The notes below the pieces were generated by a model. That model saw nothing but the letters and a program-made list of their open reading frames with translations, searched no databases and had not been told where the DNA came from. Shown piece after piece: positions 21,533-29,692 of a stretch of 64,000 nt of DNA. This DNA comes from Paenibacillus lemnae. GTDB taxonomy: Bacteria; Bacillota; Bacilli; Paenibacillales; Paenibacillaceae. The stretch spans positions 46,965-110,964 of the forward strand of contig NZ_JABBPN010000015.1 of assembly GCF_012933385.1 (NCBI RefSeq), given 5' to 3'. Both the position numbers and the translations under genes were made by a program. Numbering within the stretch: the stretch's first letter is position 1; every line of letters begins with the position of its first letter.

Positions 21533-21622
21533 TTTTATATTCAAGTAAGTCTGTCGTCTTCCTGACGACCTCATAATGATTACCCATAAGTGCCTGTAAC
21601 GGCTCTTTTTTTTACCTTATAG

Positions 21623-21639
21623 TTTGACTTTCTTTGACT
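21623..21639. promoter_or_regulatory. CtsR operator upstream of clpP
   Basis: Two TTTGACT heptamers (21623-21629 and 21633-21639) separated by three bases, the exact layout of the CtsR heat-shock operator (R-GTCAAA-N3-R-GTCAAA on the other strand). It overlaps the -35 box. Confidence 0.9.
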
Positions 21640-21662
21640 TTATGATTTAAATTGTTTATCAT
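21634..21662 (+). promoter_or_regulatory. sigma-A promoter of clpP
   Basis: -35 TTGACT (21634-21639), 17-base spacer, -10 TATCAT (21657-21662). The second CtsR heptamer covers the -35 box. Confidence 0.8.
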
Positions 21663-21722
21663 ATGGGTAATACGGTAACAGTATTTTAATGAGGAATGTA
21701 CTTAAGAGGAGGTTGTCCTGTA

Positions 21723-22319
21723 ATGAGCTTTATCCCTATGGTCGTTGAACAAAGCAACCGCGGTGAGCGGGCCTATGACATTTATTCCAGATTGCTGAAA
21801 GACCGCATTATCTTCCTCGGCTCCGATGTCAATGACGTGGTCGCCAATTCCATCATTGCGCAAATGCTGTTTTTGACGGCAGAAGACCCTGAGAAAGATA
21901 TCCATCTGTACATTAACAGTCCGGGCGGATCCATTACCGCCGGTATGGCCATCTTTGATACAATGCAATTCATTAAGCCGGATGTATCCACGATCTGTGT
22001 TGGTATGGCCGCATCCATGGGCGCATTCCTGCTGAATGCAGGAGCGAAGGGCAAGCGTTTCGCACTGCCGAACAGTGAGATTATGATTCACCAGCCTTTG
22101 GGCGGTGCCCAGGGACAGGCAACGGACATCGAGATTCGTGCCCGCCGCATTCTGAAAATGCGTGACAAGCTGAATCATATTCTGGCTGAACGTACCGGCC
22201 AGCCGCTGGAGCGTATCGAGAAAGATACCGACCGTGACTACTTTATGACTGCTTCGGAAGCGAAAGAGTACGGTCTTGTGGATCAGGTGCTGGAAAGCAC
22301 ACCGCCGCAAGGTGTCTAA
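21723..22319 (+). CDS. clpP: ATP-dependent Clp protease proteolytic subunit ClpP
   Basis: 198 residues from ATG 21723 ([11 protein letters not shown]), preceded by AGAGGAGG. Serine protease forming 14-mer barrels that degrade proteins unfolded by ClpC/ClpX/ClpE. The catalytic triad is complete: Ser98 in GMAASMG, His123 in MIHQPLGG, Asp172 in DTDRDYFM. Length and sequence match the main housekeeping ClpP of Bacillota. Single-gene unit with its own CtsR-controlled promoter and terminator, consistent with class III heat-shock control. Confidence 0.98.
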   Translation: MSFIPMVVEQSNRGERAYDIYSRLLKDRIIFLGSDVNDVVANSIIAQMLFLTAEDPEKDIHLYINSPGGSITAGMAIFDTMQFIKPDVSTICVGMAASMGAFLLNAGAKGKRFALPNSEIMIHQPLGGAQGQATDIEIRARRILKMRDKLNHILAERTGQPLERIEKDTDRDYFMTASEAKEYGLVDQVLESTPPQGV

Positions 22320-22345
22320 TACGTTTACAGCAGTATAGTTTCCAT

Positions 22346-22387
22346 AAAGGCCCCAGATCCTGAACCAGGATTCGGGGCCTTTTTTTA
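22346..22387 (+). terminator. terminator of clpP
   Basis: AAAGGCCCC (22346-22354) pairs with GGGGCCTTT (22374-22382), with further inner pairing ATCCT/AGGAT, followed by a run of T. Confidence 0.92.
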
Positions 22388-22406
22388 TAGGCTTATGTAA
22401 ATAAAT

Positions 22407-22435
22407 AGACTTCACCTAATAAATATGGATATAAT
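22407..22435 (+). promoter_or_regulatory. promoter of the following membrane-protein gene
   Basis: A perfect -10 TATAAT at 22430-22435 with a weak -35 TAGACT about 18 bases upstream. Its position argues that translation starts at the ATG at 22476 and not at the ATG at 22425, which precedes the -10. Confidence 0.55.
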
Positions 22436-22475
22436 TGGGATGATAGAAAACCTTGGATATGGAGTGTTTGAATGT

Positions 22476-22919
22476 ATGGGTAGAAATATTTCATTTATTT
22501 TGCTGTTGTTTCTCTGCTCTTTTCCATTCAGCTTGACCAATTTTCTTCCCTTCTTTAAGGATCTGCCGCCGGATCCGCGTCACATGATGACTTCACTGCT
22601 CGCCGGACTGCTTGTCTTGATCACCGGCCTTGTGATGGGCTTGAACGATCAGCGCTTTTTTCTGCGCTGGTACTCCGGTTACTGGCTGACCGGACTCGTG
22701 CTTCTGCTGCTCGGCCTGATAACCAAGGCTTTTGTCCTGTTTATCCCAATCGCTTTTTTATATGTATCTCCTTTCTACGGGCTTCATGACTGGCTGAACA
22801 TATCCTCTCAGCAGACTCTGCTGTTTGCTCTTCCTCTGGCAGCCTGGATGATTGGTATGGTTGGATATGGAGCAGGCATACTGTTTCAGGCAAAAAAACA
22901 ACCCGGCGCTGAATCTTGA
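22476..22919 (+). CDS. integral membrane protein of unknown function
   Basis: 147 residues from ATG 22476, with GGAG 11 bases upstream. Four hydrophobic segments are visible: an N-terminal one (ISFILLLFLCSFPFSL), then segments near residues 37-55, 68-92 and 118-140. No known motif. The earlier in-frame ATG (22425) lies upstream of the likely -10 box. Its stop codon sits in the loop of a hairpin that terminates the convergent gene. Confidence 0.55.
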   Translation: MGRNISFILLLFLCSFPFSLTNFLPFFKDLPPDPRHMMTSLLAGLLVLITGLVMGLNDQRFFLRWYSGYWLTGLVLLLLGLITKAFVLFIPIAFLYVSPFYGLHDWLNISSQQTLLFALPLAAWMIGMVGYGAGILFQAKKQPGAES

Positions 22920-22935
22920 ATCCTCAGCGTCCGGG
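22892..22935 (-). terminator. terminator of the RsiV-like gene
   Basis: Minus strand CCCGG-A-CGCTGA (22935-22924) pairs with TCAGCG-CCGGG (22912-22902), followed by a T-rich run (plus A-run 22892-22898). Confidence 0.75.
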
Positions 22936-22979
22936 CTGCTTCTACACATCTATAATTTGAATGAGAATTATGCGTTACG

Positions 22980-24041
22980 TTATTTCCATTCTTTTAATGG
23001 CAGCTCGAATTCCGGGAAACCGTACGCATAAGCGGTATATTCGTACAGCTGAAAATAAAGCACGGCCGTCCCCTTCTTCAGATAAAACTGCGCATCTTCG
23101 GGCACTTCGGTAAAGCCGCCAAGATAACCATCAGAATCTTCGAACTGATTCAAAATGTAAGAGTCCAGCTTTTGCTTGTTCCCACCCTTGAGGTTGATAA
23201 CATCGCCCAGCTTCAGCTCTTTGCCGTCCTTCAGAGAGAAGGTCCGGCTGGTCTGATAGGTCATGCCATGTGCTCCGCCAGCGTATGTGTATTCATAGGA
23301 TGTAATACTGAGGAGTCCATCCTGATTGTAATGAACTACAAAATCTCCGGTATATTCATATGGATATCCTGTGTGCGACTGCGGAATATCGCTCAGCTCT
23401 TCAGCAGCGGTCTCGATAAAAGTCTTGGCATGCTTCTTCAGGACTGCATTGATGGCAGACTGCGCTTCTGCATGTTCCATACCGCGAATAACCGGATAAC
23501 GGACTTCGATATTCGCTTTGTTATGCGGTTTGTTCATACTTTCGGACCCGATGGTCAGTTTGTTCGGCGCGATTGTAGACATACTGAGCGTTTTGGTGGA
23601 AGCATTCCACTGTCCCTGTACCCCCAGATACTCATTCAACAGACTGTAAGGGACATACAGACGCCCTTTTACGATCTTCGCCCCAGGCTCGCCGGCATAA
23701 AATCCGTTAACGAGCAGACCAATCTCGCTCGCGTCATACACATGCGCTGTGATCTCATTGACACCACCGCTCAGGGTGTAAGCACGTTTTTTCGCATCAT
23801 ATGTCAAAGACAAGCCCAGCAGATCCCGTACCGCGGTAATGGGAATATATGTGGATCCACGGCTGATCAGCCCTTTTTGCGTAAGTTGTTTTCCATTCCA
23901 TTTCAAAGTAACGTCTGCATTGACCGAAGCTTGAGTAACCGCCGTCGTCGCTGCATCTACTGACACGGCCTGCCAGCCAGCACCTCCAAACAGCATGCCT
24001 GCTGACAGTATGGCCGTCATCATTTTCATTTTTGTGTTCAC
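22980..24041 (-). CDS. secreted protein: copper-amine-oxidase-N-like domain plus RsiV-like DUF3298 domain
   Basis: 353 residues from GTG 24041, six bases after AAAAGGTG. A signal peptide (about 1-30) is followed by a copper-amine-oxidase N-terminal-like stalk domain (residues ~40-150: LISRGSTYIPITAVRDLLGL, GRLYVPYSLLNEYLG), a module common on Paenibacillus surface proteins. The C-terminal half (~165-353: VIRGMEHAEAQSAINAVL, YAGGAHGMTYQTSRTFSL, KELKLGDV) matches DUF4163/DUF3298, the extracellular part of the anti-sigma factor RsiV and of the deacetylase PdaC. No transmembrane anti-sigma segment and no adjacent sigma factor gene, so not an RsiV proper; perhaps lysozyme or peptidoglycan binding (guess). 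Confidence 0.75.
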   Translation of the reverse strand: MNTKMKMMTAILSAGMLFGGAGWQAVSVDAATTAVTQASVNADVTLKWNGKQLTQKGLISRGSTYIPITAVRDLLGLSLTYDAKKRAYTLSGGVNEITAHVYDASEIGLLVNGFYAGEPGAKIVKGRLYVPYSLLNEYLGVQGQWNASTKTLSMSTIAPNKLTIGSESMNKPHNKANIEVRYPVIRGMEHAEAQSAINAVLKKHAKTFIETAAEELSDIPQSHTGYPYEYTGDFVVHYNQDGLLSITSYEYTYAGGAHGMTYQTSRTFSLKDGKELKLGDVINLKGGNKQKLDSYILNQFEDSDGYLGGFTEVPEDAQFYLKKGTAVLYFQLYEYTAYAYGFPEFELPLKEWK

Positions 24042-24099
24042 ATGTATCACCTTTTCCTGTTTAGGATTATGAAAATTATGTATATCATTACCCGAAATC

Positions 24100-24105
24100 A
24101 TTATA
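24100..24105 (-). promoter_or_regulatory. -10 element upstream of the RsiV-like gene
   Basis: A perfect TATAAT on the minus strand about 60 bases upstream of the GTG start; no clear -35. Confidence 0.4.
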
Positions 24106-24217
24106 TCGAACATGCACCTCGGAAAAGGTAACAATCGTCATGACAATTTTGATGCTAAATAGAATGAAGTTAAAGTTACCATTCTGAGTGGCTGCGATGG
24201 CAAGTGTTCTTACGACC

Positions 24218-24354
24218 GCTGTTGTCTCCAAAATGCATGAACACATAATCCACGGAGGCATTTCGGAGACAAAGCTCATGCTTTCGATGCTATCTTTCCT
24301 ACGGAAAGCTTTTAGGCGGACGCTGCCGCTTCTTCAGAATCACTTGTCACCTCC
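24218..24354 (+). repeat. dispersed repeat module, copy 2, with adjoining hairpin
   Basis: The gene-free stretch 24106-24395 holds a hairpin, TGTCTCCAAAATGC near 24222-24235 against GCATTTCGGAGACA near 24258-24271. A segment at 24274-24354 follows that aligns with the minus strand of 13686-13762 (shared GAAAGCTTT, GCTTCT-CAGAATCA and CACC-TC blocks). Between the RsiV-like promoter and the pot operon terminator nothing else is seen. Confidence 0.65.
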
Positions 24355-24395
24355 GCGTTGGAATGGTAAATATATAAATTCATTCTATACAAATC

Positions 24396-24428
24396 ACAAA
24401 AAAGCCCATCCCGATTGGGACAGGCTTA
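24396..24428 (-). terminator. terminator of the pot operon
   Basis: Minus strand AAGCC...TCCC loop GGGA...GGCTT followed by six T residues, 14 bases after the potD stop. Confidence 0.8.
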
Positions 24429-24441
24429 TGATGTTACCAGT

Positions 24442-25494
24442 TTAACGTCCGCTCTTGAGCTCGTTCCAGGAGCGGTCGTAGGTTTGAAGCGCCTCTCCTA
24501 CATCTTTCAGCCACTCCGTACGGCCCAGCTCTTCGTCCGTAAGGTTAATCATGGTATCGCTGCGGTATTCCTCGGTGTGGAAGTCCATAGCCTTGGTGTT
24601 CGGATTGCTGTATCCGATGAACTCATAGTTCTTGGCACTGACCTCAGGATCCATCATATAATTCATAAACTTCTCGGCCAATTCCTTGTTCTTGGAGCCT
24701 TTAGGGATGGCGTAGTTATCGGAGAAGATGGTAGCCCCTTCTTGGGGCACGACATAAGCGACATCCGGATTATCCTTCGCGATAAATGAGGCGTCCCCGG
24801 ACCATACGGTCGCGATCCAGCCCTCTTCCTGAATCATCTTCTGCTTAATGTTGTCTGTATCAAAAGCCAGTACATTCGGAAGCAGTGTCTTCAGCTCCTC
24901 CTCCGCACCTTTAATCTCGGCTTCATCCGTTGTGCTGTTGGACTTGCCCTGCTTCTTGAGTGCCATACCGATCATTTCACGGTTGTCATCCAGCAGCAGC
25001 ACCTTGCCTTCATAGGCAGGATTCCAGAGATCATCCCAGCTCTTGATGTCTTCCTTCACATATTTCTTGTTATAGGCAATCCCGGTTACACCGGAAGTAT
25101 AGATAATGGAGTATTGATTGCCGGGATCGAACTCCGGATTTTTGAACGTCTCCGATATGTTTTCAAAATTCGGGATATTGTTCATGTCAATTGGCTCCAG
25201 CAGATCAAGATCAATCATGGTTTTGACCATGTAATCGGAAGGCTGGATCAGATCATATCCGCTGCCGCCAGCCTTGATCTTCGCCAGCAGGTCCTCGTTA
25301 TTCGCATAGTTGTCATACGTGACCTTCACATCATACTGCTTCTCAAAATCCTTCAGGACGTCCGGGTCAAAATTGTCGGCCCAGCTGTAAATATGCAAAG
25401 TTTCTTTATCGGAGCCGCATCCCGCGAGGGACAGCGCAGCCACCGTTGTTAACAAGCCTGCAAGCAGCAGGCGGGTCCATACACTTTTTTTCAA
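24442..25494 (-). CDS. potD: spermidine/putrescine ABC transporter substrate-binding lipoprotein
   Basis: 350 residues from TTG 25494, eight bases after GAGGAG. Lipoprotein signal with lipobox LAGC (Cys26), anchoring it outside the membrane. The mature part is a type-2 periplasmic-binding fold with the PotD features IYSWADNFDPDVLKDFEK, SGYDLIQPSDYMV and VTGIAYNKKYV, which in the family form the polyamine site. Last gene of potABCD, in the standard order; delivers spermidine/putrescine to the PotBC channel. Confidence 0.93.
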   Translation of the reverse strand: MKKSVWTRLLLAGLLTTVAALSLAGCGSDKETLHIYSWADNFDPDVLKDFEKQYDVKVTYDNYANNEDLLAKIKAGGSGYDLIQPSDYMVKTMIDLDLLEPIDMNNIPNFENISETFKNPEFDPGNQYSIIYTSGVTGIAYNKKYVKEDIKSWDDLWNPAYEGKVLLLDDNREMIGMALKKQGKSNSTTDEAEIKGAEEELKTLLPNVLAFDTDNIKQKMIQEEGWIATVWSGDASFIAKDNPDVAYVVPQEGATIFSDNYAIPKGSKNKELAEKFMNYMMDPEVSAKNYEFIGYSNPNTKAMDFHTEEYRSDTMINLTDEELGRTEWLKDVGEALQTYDRSWNELKSGR

Positions 25495-25531
25495 TGAACT
25501 ATCTCCTCTCAAATCTGTTCTTTCATGGTGC

Positions 25532-26338
25532 TTACATCGGCAGCATTTTATGCTTCTTCTGACCCCTGCCCCGGTTCAGCACGTATTGGGCGAGCAGGAT
25601 CAGGATCACACTGACGATAATGAGCAGGGTGCACAGCGCGTTAATCTCGGGAGAGACTCCGCGTTTGACCTGGCCGTAAATATAGATGGGCAGCGTTGTT
25701 GAGCTGGGTCCGGCCACAAAAAAGCTAATCATAAAGTCATCCAGCGACAGCGTGAACGCAATCAGGGCCCCTGCAATAATGCCGGGTGAGATCTGGGGAA
25801 GCGTGACATGCCGAAACGTCTGCCAGCGGCTGGCGCCCAGATCCAGGGCCGCTTCCTCCAGCTGCCTGCCCATATTGGCCAGGCGGGCTGAAACGACGAC
25901 GTAGACATAAGACAGGCTGAAGGTAATATGAGCGATGATAATCGTCATTTTGCCGGGGTCGATCTTCATCTGTGAGAATAATACGAGCAGGGATAATCCC
26001 ATGATGATATCCGGGATAATCACCGGCAGATACAGCAGCCCGTTCAGGCCTGCCCTGCCTTTCCGGCTCCACTTCCGGATGGACAGCGCCGCAAGCGTGC
26101 CCAGCACAGTCGACACCACAGTGGATACCAGAGCGACGGTCAGGCTGTTCCCCAGTGCCTCCATTACATAGCGGTTACTGAACAGTGATACGTACCAATC
26201 GAGCGTAAAGCCTTCCCAATTCCCGCTGAGTCGCGTGTTGTTAAAGGAAAAGATCACAATCATCAGAATCGGCAAGTAGATAAACACCATCATTAGCACA
26301 TAATGAATCCCTAGGAGAGGATGATTTGCCTTCTTCAT
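25532..26338 (-). CDS. potC: spermidine/putrescine ABC transporter permease PotC
   Basis: 268 residues, six predicted membrane segments. The ABC-permease EAA motif is visible as EEAALDLGASRWQTFRHVTLPQISPGIIAG (contacts PotA), and the C-terminus ends in a basic tail. Start ATG 26338 overlaps the potB stop by four bases (ATGA), so translation is coupled. Forms the channel with PotB. Confidence 0.93.
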   Translation of the reverse strand: MKKANHPLLGIHYVLMMVFIYLPILMIVIFSFNNTRLSGNWEGFTLDWYVSLFSNRYVMEALGNSLTVALVSTVVSTVLGTLAALSIRKWSRKGRAGLNGLLYLPVIIPDIIMGLSLLVLFSQMKIDPGKMTIIIAHITFSLSYVYVVVSARLANMGRQLEEAALDLGASRWQTFRHVTLPQISPGIIAGALIAFTLSLDDFMISFFVAGPSSTTLPIYIYGQVKRGVSPEINALCTLLIIVSVILILLAQYVLNRGRGQKKHKMLPM

Positions 26339-27186
26339 GCGCCCCCCTCCTTGACTTTTAGATAGCGGGCCTGCATCGCCCGATTAAACAGCAGGATCAG
26401 AATCAGCGAGGTCAGCACGAAGATGACCGACAGAGCCGCACCAAAGGGCCAGTTGCGCGCACCCAGAAACTGCGACTGGATAATGTTGCTGATCATGGCT
26501 GACTTTGCGCCGCCCAGAATATCGGTGACTACAAACATGCCGGTCGTTGATACATACACGAGCACACATCCCGTCATAATCCCGGACTTGCTCTGATTTA
26601 GCGTGATATGCCGGAATGCCTTCCACTTGGATGCCCCCAGATCATATGCAGCATCCAGCAGCCGCTTGTCCATCTGCTCCAGAGCCACATAGATTGGCAG
26701 CACCATAAAAGGAATGAAATTGTACACCATCCCCAGCAGTACAGCCCCCGGGGTATAGAGCAGCTGCAGCGGCTCCTGAATCCAGCCGAACTCCATCAGC
26801 AGCGTGTTCACCACGCCCTGTGTGCGCAGCAGCAGGATCCAGGCATAGGTTCGGATCAGAAAATTGATCCAGAAAGGGACCGTAATCAGAATCAGGCCCC
26901 AGGTTTGGACACGCGGGGGAGCGTTGGCTATATAATAGGCCATGGGATAACTGATCAGCAGACAAATGACGGTTGTCGTTACCGACAGGACAATGGTATC
27001 CCAATATATGCCCAGATACAGCGGATCGAAAAAGGTTTTATACCCTTCTATGCTGAATGAGAATACCAGCTGTCCAAGCGCATCACGCTGCAGAAACGAG
27101 ATGCCTGCGACAATGAGCATCGGGATGATCAGGAACAGAGACAGCCATAACAGAACAGGTGCCATACCAAGCTTGTGTCTGCTCAT
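26335..27186 (-). CDS. potB: spermidine/putrescine ABC transporter permease PotB
   Basis: 283 residues from ATG 27186 (MSRHKLGMAPVLLWLSLF); this ATG overlaps the potA stop (ATGA), and earlier in-frame codons lie inside potA. Six predicted helices and an EAA loop DAAYDLGASKWKAFRHITL that docks onto the ATPase. Pairs with PotC to form the membrane channel for polyamine import. Confidence 0.93.
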   Translation of the reverse strand: MSRHKLGMAPVLLWLSLFLIIPMLIVAGISFLQRDALGQLVFSFSIEGYKTFFDPLYLGIYWDTIVLSVTTTVICLLISYPMAYYIANAPPRVQTWGLILITVPFWINFLIRTYAWILLLRTQGVVNTLLMEFGWIQEPLQLLYTPGAVLLGMVYNFIPFMVLPIYVALEQMDKRLLDAAYDLGASKWKAFRHITLNQSKSGIMTGCVLVYVSTTGMFVVTDILGGAKSAMISNIIQSQFLGARNWPFGAALSVIFVLTSLILILLFNRAMQARYLKVKEGGA

Positions 27187-28160
27187 GATCCGATAACCAC
27201 CTGATCCTTGTCTTCCCAGTTCAGTCCAATGACATCCCCGATCTGCCATGTATGATCATCTGCCAGATCCAAAGCCAGTGTGACACGCATCGGTTCATGC
27301 TCCAGCTGTACCATCAGCTTGTGCACATTCCCGAAATACTGGACATCCTGAATGACACCTGTTTTTCTGGCAGAAGCGGAGTCCGCCTGGGCCAGACTTA
27401 TTTTCTCCGGACGAACAGCAAAAAGACCCTCAGGGGAAGAGAAGATATTATTCTCCCCGACAAAGGTTGCAGCAAACAAGGTTTTCGGTGCCGCATAAAT
27501 CTCCCGGGGCGTTCCGATCTGCTCAACTTTGCCGCCATTCAGAATCACAATCCGGTCGGACAGCATCATCGCTTCCTCCTGATCATGGGTTACATACACG
27601 AATGTAATCCCCAAAGCTCGCTGCAGATGCTTCAGTTCTGACTGAAGGTTCTTGCGCAGCTGCAGATCCAGTGCGCCCAGCGGTTCATCCAGCAGCAGCA
27701 CCTTCGGCTTGTTCGCAATGGCCCTCGCAATAGCAACGCGCTGCTGCTGTCCGCCGGACAGCTGATGGGGGTAACGTGCTTTAAGCGGCGTCAGCTGCGT
27801 CATGGTTACCGCCTCCTCCACGCGTTCCTCAATTTGCGACTTGGGCATCTTTTTCATTTTGAGGCCGAAGGCGATATTCTCTTCCACCGTCATATGAGGA
27901 AACAGGGCATAATGCTGAAACACGAGATTGAGATCCCGCTTGTTTGGAGGAACATCCGTCACCTGCTGTCCTGCTAGCCAAATTTCACCTTCTGTCGGCT
28001 GCTCGAAGCCCGCGATCATGCGCAGAATCGTGGTTTTGCCGCAGCCGCTCGGCCCAAGCAAGGTCAGAAACTCTCCTTCCTTAATGGAGAGCGAGAGCGG
28101 ATGCACGACATCCTGGCCCTGAAACTGCTTCTGGATCCCGATCAGTTCAATCATCAGCAT
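27183..28160 (-). CDS. potA: spermidine/putrescine ABC transporter ATP-binding protein
   Basis: 325 residues. ABC ATPase with Walker A GPSGCGKTT (about residues 36-44), Q-loop FQHYALFP, signature LSGGQQQRVA, Walker B LLLDEPLGALD and switch His in VTHDQEEA. A C-terminal TOBE-like regulatory domain (FAVRPEKISL) follows, typical of PotA/MalK importers. First gene of the operon; start ATG 28160 with AAGGGGTG upstream. Powers polyamine uptake. Confidence 0.94.
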   Translation of the reverse strand: MLMIELIGIQKQFQGQDVVHPLSLSIKEGEFLTLLGPSGCGKTTILRMIAGFEQPTEGEIWLAGQQVTDVPPNKRDLNLVFQHYALFPHMTVEENIAFGLKMKKMPKSQIEERVEEAVTMTQLTPLKARYPHQLSGGQQQRVAIARAIANKPKVLLLDEPLGALDLQLRKNLQSELKHLQRALGITFVYVTHDQEEAMMLSDRIVILNGGKVEQIGTPREIYAAPKTLFAATFVGENNIFSSPEGLFAVRPEKISLAQADSASARKTGVIQDVQYFGNVHKLMVQLEHEPMRVTLALDLADDHTWQIGDVIGLNWEDKDQVVIGS

Positions 28161-28209
28161 TGTTCACCCCTTCCGGTCTAAGTGTTGATTCGTAGTGTCG
28201 TAAACTAAG

Positions 28210-28234
28210 AAAAAAGCCATACATGCGGTATGGC
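28210..28234 (-). terminator. leader hairpin ahead of potA (possible attenuator)
   Basis: Minus strand GCCATAC (28234-28228) pairs with GTATGGC (28222-28216), loop of five bases, followed by TTTTTT (plus A-run 28210-28215). It lies between the likely pot promoter and potA, so it would terminate transcription inside the leader unless bypassed. Confidence 0.6.
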
Positions 28235-28249
28235 CCTGATTAAAATCAT

Positions 28250-28295
28250 GGTCAATTTTTGCATATTCACTATACCCTGTTTTCCCCCTGCACAC
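28250..28295 (-). promoter_or_regulatory. putative promoter of the potABCD operon
   Basis: Minus strand -10 TATAGT with a weak -35 TTGTGT 17 bases upstream, about 30 bases before the leader hairpin. Moderate match only. Confidence 0.45.
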
Positions 28296-28343
28296 AACAC
28301 TTTTGTATGTATTCCTTCACATTCCAATTCCACCATGTACATG

Positions 28344-28386
28344 AACAAAAAAAATCGCCCGGCGCAGACAGCGCATTCAGGCGATT
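28344..28386 (-). terminator. terminator of the SIMPL-domain gene
   Basis: Minus strand AATCGCC...GGCGATT with inner pairing GCGC/GCGC, followed by a run of T (plus A-run 28347-28353). Lies just after the SIMPL gene stop. Confidence 0.8.
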
Positions 28387-28413
28387 GATTTCATTTCTTT
28401 AAAAGGCTGGCTC

Positions 28414-29172
28414 CTACTTCAGCTCGTACTGCACCTGCAGCTGGGTCGACAGCTTGATTTCACCAGGCTCAACAGACGTAACGGCCTTATCTGCAGCTGC
28501 ACTGTTCATGGACATTTCCTGCTGTGCATATTCAAACCCGTAGGTCTGCACTTGACCTTCCACAACACTTACCACCAGACCAAGCTGGCGCTGGGATGCC
28601 TTGGCGATCGCCTGAGCTTTCAGTGCTGCATTGGCCATCGCTTTTTCGAGCACCTGTGCTTCAAAAGCATCCCGGTTCTCCACGGAGAAACGGGCATTGC
28701 CAATCGAGTTGGCACCGGCTTCTGAGACATCATCCAGCAGTTCTCCCACTTTGCTCAGATCGCGAAGCGTCACCTGCAGCGTATGGCGGGCTGTGTAGCT
28801 TTTCACCTGCTGACCGTCTTTTTCCGTGTACGTGTAGTTGGGCTGAACCGAAAATTGTTCGGTTTTGATATCCTTGTCATCGATCTTCCACGTTGTCTTC
28901 AGGACATTCATCACTTTCTCCATCTTCTGTGCATTATGCCGCTGTGCAGATTGTGCAGTAGCTGCGCTGGATTCCGCTCCGATCGACAAATACACGATAT
29001 CCGGCTTTACCGAAAGCTCACCTTTACCAATGACGGTAACACCTTTCTGTGCCACAGTTTCCGCAGCAAATACCTCCGCCGTTCCCGACACATTTGAAAA
29101 TGCAGATACCCCCGTTAACAGCGTACCTGCAAGCATGACAGAACCTAACCGTTTTGCCCAAATGTTCATCAT
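28414..29172 (-). CDS. secreted SIMPL-domain (DUF541) protein
   Basis: About 252 residues. Three consecutive in-frame ATGs follow AAAGGAGG; 29172 is chosen for spacing. A signal peptide (about 1-38, cut after VFA or nearby) precedes a DUF541/SIMPL domain: VIGKGELSVKPDIVYLSIGAE, the SA..Q..NA..M..V...L pattern and the NARFSVENRDAFEAQVLEKAM region. SIMPL proteins form channel-like oligomers or are periplasmic/extracytoplasmic stress proteins; function is not established in Gram-positives. Monocistronic. Confidence 0.85.
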   Translation of the reverse strand: MMNIWAKRLGSVMLAGTLLTGVSAFSNVSGTAEVFAAETVAQKGVTVIGKGELSVKPDIVYLSIGAESSAATAQSAQRHNAQKMEKVMNVLKTTWKIDDKDIKTEQFSVQPNYTYTEKDGQQVKSYTARHTLQVTLRDLSKVGELLDDVSEAGANSIGNARFSVENRDAFEAQVLEKAMANAALKAQAIAKASQRQLGLVVSVVEGQVQTYGFEYAQQEMSMNSAAADKAVTSVEPGEIKLSTQLQVQYELK

Positions 29173-29272
29173 CATCAACCTCCTTTGAGTGTTGGCAGCC
29201 CCCTGCGCTCTAGCTTGCCTTACTTCATTGACGGATTATGGATGGTAAATGTTGCATACCCCATTAAATTAA

Positions 29273-29298
29273 AAAAAGCCTTGATCCCAAGGCTTTTC
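29273..29298. terminator. terminator after the HPr/Crh gene (usable in both directions)
   Basis: AAAAGCCTTG (29274-29283) pairs perfectly with CAAGGCTTTT (29288-29297) around the loop ATCC, with A-run and T-run flanks. Confidence 0.9.
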
Positions 29299-29320
29299 TG
29301 CGTGCATATACGAGCAGACT

Positions 29321-29590
29321 TTACTGATTCTCCAATTCTTCTTTGCTTACCAGGTTTACCAAGGAAGTAACCGCCTGCTCAGCGTCCGCGCCATCTGCGC
29401 TGATGTAAACTTCAGTACCCGAACTGATGGCAAGGCTCATAATTCCCATGATACTTTTAGCGTTTACTTTTTTATCATCTTTTTCCACAAAGATTTCAGA
29501 TGAATATTTATTCGCTTCTTGAACGAACAGCGCGGCCGGTCTGGCATGTAGACCCGTTTTCAACCGAACAACTACCGGGTGCTTGGTCAT
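29321..29590 (-). CDS. HPr-family phosphocarrier at the Crh locus, with His15 and Ser46
   Basis: 89 residues. HPr fold with LKTGLHARPAALFVQEA at the N-terminus and VNAKSIMGIMSLA around Ser46. By place (directly after whiA in the rapZ-yvcK-whiA operon) and by sequence (ALFVQEANK, KVNAKSIMG) it is the Crh gene of Bacillus. Bacillus Crh, however, has Gln at position 15, while this protein has His15, the residue phosphorylated by enzyme I of the PTS. Ser46 is the site used by HPr kinase (hprK at 62.8 kb) to make the CcpA corepressor. It could therefore serve both sugar transport and catabolite repression. GGGGG ribosome-binding site before ATG 29590. Confidence 0.93.
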   Translation of the reverse strand: MTKHPVVVRLKTGLHARPAALFVQEANKYSSEIFVEKDDKKVNAKSIMGIMSLAISSGTEVYISADGADAEQAVTSLVNLVSKEELENQ

Positions 29591-29692
29591 GGAAAGTTAA
29601 CCCCCTATTTATGAAATCTTGAAAACCACTTAAAACCTTCACATTTCTAATATTATACCATTTTACCATACAGGAGACTAGTTTAGAAAGCT

